From JANWLD01 sp035700225 (GTDB taxonomy: Bacteria > Patescibacteriota > Saccharimonadia > Saccharimonadales > 2-12-FULL-41-12), in the NCBI GenBank assembly GCA_035700225.1, contig DASSOT010000053.1, positions 1 to 44,633 of the forward strand: 44,633 nt of DNA, given 5' to 3'. Under the pieces are notes generated by a model, which was given only the letters and a program-made list of their open reading frames with translations, was not told the DNA's origin and did not search any database. The position numbers were made by a program, and so were the translations under genes. This document shows positions 43,194 through 44,633 of the stretch, piece after piece. The first letter of the stretch is position 1; each line of letters begins with the position of its first letter.

Positions 43194-43964
43194 ATGAACA
43201 TGCGAGGTTACATCAATGCCTGGTGTGATATAGAAAGAAGAAACCCTGGAGCATGGGAAAGGCATTGGGGCGGAGGAGATTATGAAGATGATTATTATTA
43301 TCCAGAATCTGCTCCCGTACAGCACTTAACCGAGCCAGCCACGCCCTCCTGGCTAACAGAAGGCTTACAGCAATACTTAGAATTGGTAGATGAAGAAGGA
43401 AAGATAGAGCCAAGAGCAGTGGGCGAAGATTTTTCTCACCTGACAGCTTCAGCTCGACCCAGTAAGGTTCCTTCTTTTTTCGAGGTATCATCGGACGCAC
43501 TTTACATACCTGAAGGGGCAGACGTAGGAAGAACCGCTTTAGGCGGAAACGTCTTCTTATTGAATGCTTCATTTAGCCTTGGGGCTAAAAATAGAAAAAC
43601 ACCGAGAATAAAACCGAGGTTTACTTTGGATGTAGTAGAAATAGGAGGAGAAGGCCGAGAAAATGTAATTCGGGCACATGAAGAAAATGAAGGTGTTCAA
43701 CTATTTACAGAAGACCTCGTGGACGAGGCGGGCAAAGTACGGAGTTTGGCTCGGGTTAAAAGCGCTATTACCACTCCAAAGACCAGCCCTCAAATAAGCA
43801 AGCCTGTGGCCAGGGAGCAAAAAGACGGCAAATGGAATACGCCTATGTATCCTGGAAACGTTGCAAATGGATTACTTAAAGTCAGCTTAAGCCCAGTGCT
43901 AAATGATCAAATCCAAAGAATTCCTATAGAACCTCCCGTGCCAACACTACCAGCTAGAGTTTAG
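43194..43964 (+). CDS. Hypothetical protein, 256 aa
   Basis: Not recognised. The N-terminus is rich in Trp, Tyr and acidic residues (NPGAWERHWGGGDYEDDYYY), then predicted beta strands around ALGGNVFLLNASFSLG and RFTLDVVEI, and a Pro-rich tail (RIPIEPPVPTLPARV). No signal peptide. Start at ATG 43194 (or 43200), set by AGGAG. The 3' end overlaps the converging OmdA-type gene by 11 bases. Confidence 0.7.
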   Translation: MNMRGYINAWCDIERRNPGAWERHWGGGDYEDDYYYPESAPVQHLTEPATPSWLTEGLQQYLELVDEEGKIEPRAVGEDFSHLTASARPSKVPSFFEVSSDALYIPEGADVGRTALGGNVFLLNASFSLGAKNRKTPRIKPRFTLDVVEIGGEGRENVIRAHEENEGVQLFTEDLVDEAGKVRSLARVKSAITTPKTSPQISKPVAREQKDGKWNTPMYPGNVANGLLKVSLSPVLNDQIQRIPIEPPVPTLPARV

Positions 43965-44271
43965 GTTTGGATTTATTAAGAGCCCATTTGACGGATGGGC
44001 TTATTTTCTTGTCTTTGCGGTGAATACAACCTATCCAGCAACAGGGACGGCGCTTTCCTTCAAGTAGCTCTGTAATCGTCCGCTTGACATGCTCTTTCCT
44101 GGTCTTTTCTTGTTTAACCGTGATAGTCCAGCAAATCCACTCGTTGCGCGCTAGGGGAGTCAAATCTTCCCATCGCTCCAGCGCGGATTCGTCGGCCTCC
44201 AGTGCTTTTCGCAAATCATCCGGGAGCTTATGCACCACGCCTTCGGAGATTGCTGTCTTCGTCATTGTCAT
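43954..44271 (-). CDS. YdeI/OmdA-family protein
   Basis: 105 aa. VVHKLPDDLRKALEADESAL followed by WEDLTPLARNEWICWTITV and RKEHVKRTITELLEGKRRPCCW matches the bacteriocin-protection YdeI/OmpD-associated family. Its molecular role is poorly defined. The leaderless-type TAAAAT lies 6 bases before ATG 44271. The 3' part overlaps a terminator hairpin of the opposite gene. Confidence 0.75.
   Translation of the reverse strand: MTMTKTAISEGVVHKLPDDLRKALEADESALERWEDLTPLARNEWICWTITVKQEKTRKEHVKRTITELLEGKRRPCCWIGCIHRKDKKISPSVKWALNKSKPKL
43981..44006 (+). terminator. Terminator hairpin inside the convergent gene
   Basis: AGCCCAT (43981-43987) and ATGGGCT (43994-44000) with loop TTGACGG, followed by a T-rich tail. 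It lies 17 bases after the 256-aa gene's stop, within the coding part of the opposite gene. Confidence 0.6.
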
Positions 44272-44277
44272 AATTCT

Positions 44278-44283
44278 ATTTTA
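44278..44283 (-). promoter_or_regulatory. Leaderless -10 of the YdeI/OmdA-type gene
   Basis: TAAAAT on the minus strand, 6 bases before ATG 44271. No clear -35 at 17 bases. Confidence 0.45.
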
Positions 44284-44293
44284 CTATGCAAGT

Positions 44294-44633
44294 CTAGGCT
44301 AGATAGGTGCTAGCCAAAATGACCGTATGAAAAACTAATATATATGCTGCCTGGAAGTAAAGATAGCGCGAGGACAGGCTAGGAATCGCAAAGAATAGGG
44401 TCATACTAACCAGCATGTAGGAAGTACAAAGAAATGCTAAGATTTTAACCCCTAGCGGTACATGACCCAAAGCAACTAACAGGGAGGCGGGAATAAGCAT
44501 GAAGGCCATAGTATATGCCCCAAAGTCATGGATACGTTCTTTTGCTCCACCTACCGCAGGTACAATTATGGCCAAAATTTGCCCCAATATCCCAACCAAG
44601 ACCACGGCTATAAATATATTCGATAATTTAAAA
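44294..44633 (-). CDS. Multi-TM membrane protein (5'-truncated by window end)
   Basis: Open frame continues to the window edge (reading KLSNIFIAVVLVG at the cut), so the N-terminus is outside. About 112 codons remain, with four hydrophobic helices: AVVLVGILGQILAIIVPAV, AYTMAFMLIPASLLVAL, VKILAFLCTSYMLVSMTLFF and FQAAYILVFHTVILAS. It may belong to a DUF998-like family of six-helix proteins, but this is only an impression. Confidence 0.6.
   Translation of the reverse strand, partial: FKLSNIFIAVVLVGILGQILAIIVPAVGGAKERIHDFGAYTMAFMLIPASLLVALGHVPLGVKILAFLCTSYMLVSMTLFFAIPSLSSRYLYFQAAYILVFHTVILASTYLA

Noticed and set aside
36050..44633. Integrated element at tRNA-Asn
   Set aside because: No integrase, no transposase and no repeat of the tRNA 3' end found downstream in the window; kept only as a compositional observation.
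1..44633. UGA reassigned as an amino acid
   Set aside because: Conserved genes such as purF end normally at TGA at the expected family length, and none reads through UGA internally.
1..44633. CRISPR arrays, insertion sequences, known riboswitches
   Set aside because: No regularly spaced repeats, no transposase-like proteins and no recognisable purine, cobalamin or glycine aptamer before the relevant genes.

Overview
The window looks like a chromosomal segment of a small-genome bacterium. Many small orphan proteins, compact gene spacing, a TM-anchored solute-binding protein without a transporter and a short ATP synthase delta subunit suggest a Candidate Phyla Radiation (Patescibacteria) lineage, possibly Saccharibacteria-like. 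That placement is an inference (roughly 50% sure); no 16S gene is present. UGA is used as an ordinary stop (for example purF), so codes that reassign UGA do not apply.

Layout. 1-12.4 kb: a de novo purine cluster, purK (cut by the window start), purE, a cyclodeaminase-type methenyl-THF cyclohydrolase, folD, purF, purN and purD on +, prs on -, then purM and a full-length purL on +. With Prs making PRPP and FolD plus the cyclohydrolase supplying 10-formyl-THF for PurN, this covers PRPP to CAIR; purC, purB and purH are not in the window. 12.4-17.1 kb: a cytosolic trehalase and a UvrD-type helicase with a C-terminal PD-(D/E)XK nuclease. 17.1-18.8 kb (-): two orphan genes, one carrying a beta-carbonic-anhydrase-like metal signature. 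18.8-25.6 kb (-): a complete F-type ATP synthase operon (atpI-like, a, c, b, delta, alpha, gamma, beta, epsilon). 25.7-29 kb (+): a large unknown protein, glutaredoxin, cobalamin adenosyltransferase, an unknown protein and a P-loop kinase. 29-35.8 kb: a GT2 glycosyltransferase, a membrane-anchored glycoside hydrolase, an alpha/beta-hydrolase-like protein, smpB, and a solute-binding protein / histidine kinase pair. 35.9-44.6 kb: tRNA-Asn, then a more A+T-rich block of mostly unrecognised single genes, with a TPR protein, a MetF-like reductase, a GNAT acetyltransferase, an LRR protein, a possible papain-like protein, an OmdA/YdeI-family protein and a cut membrane protein.

The clearest global signal is regulatory. 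About fifteen promoters have a -35 (TTGACN-like) and -10 (TATAAT-like) spaced by exactly 17 bases, and in fourteen genes the -10 ends only 6-8 bases before the start codon, which predicts leaderless mRNAs. A smaller class has a longer leader with AGGAG. Other points of interest are a FolD lacking its catalytic lysine beside a separate cyclohydrolase, the carbonic-anhydrase-like protein with a coupled upstream mini-ORF, a MetF of the type reported to work without flavin, and nested inverted repeats between purD and prs.
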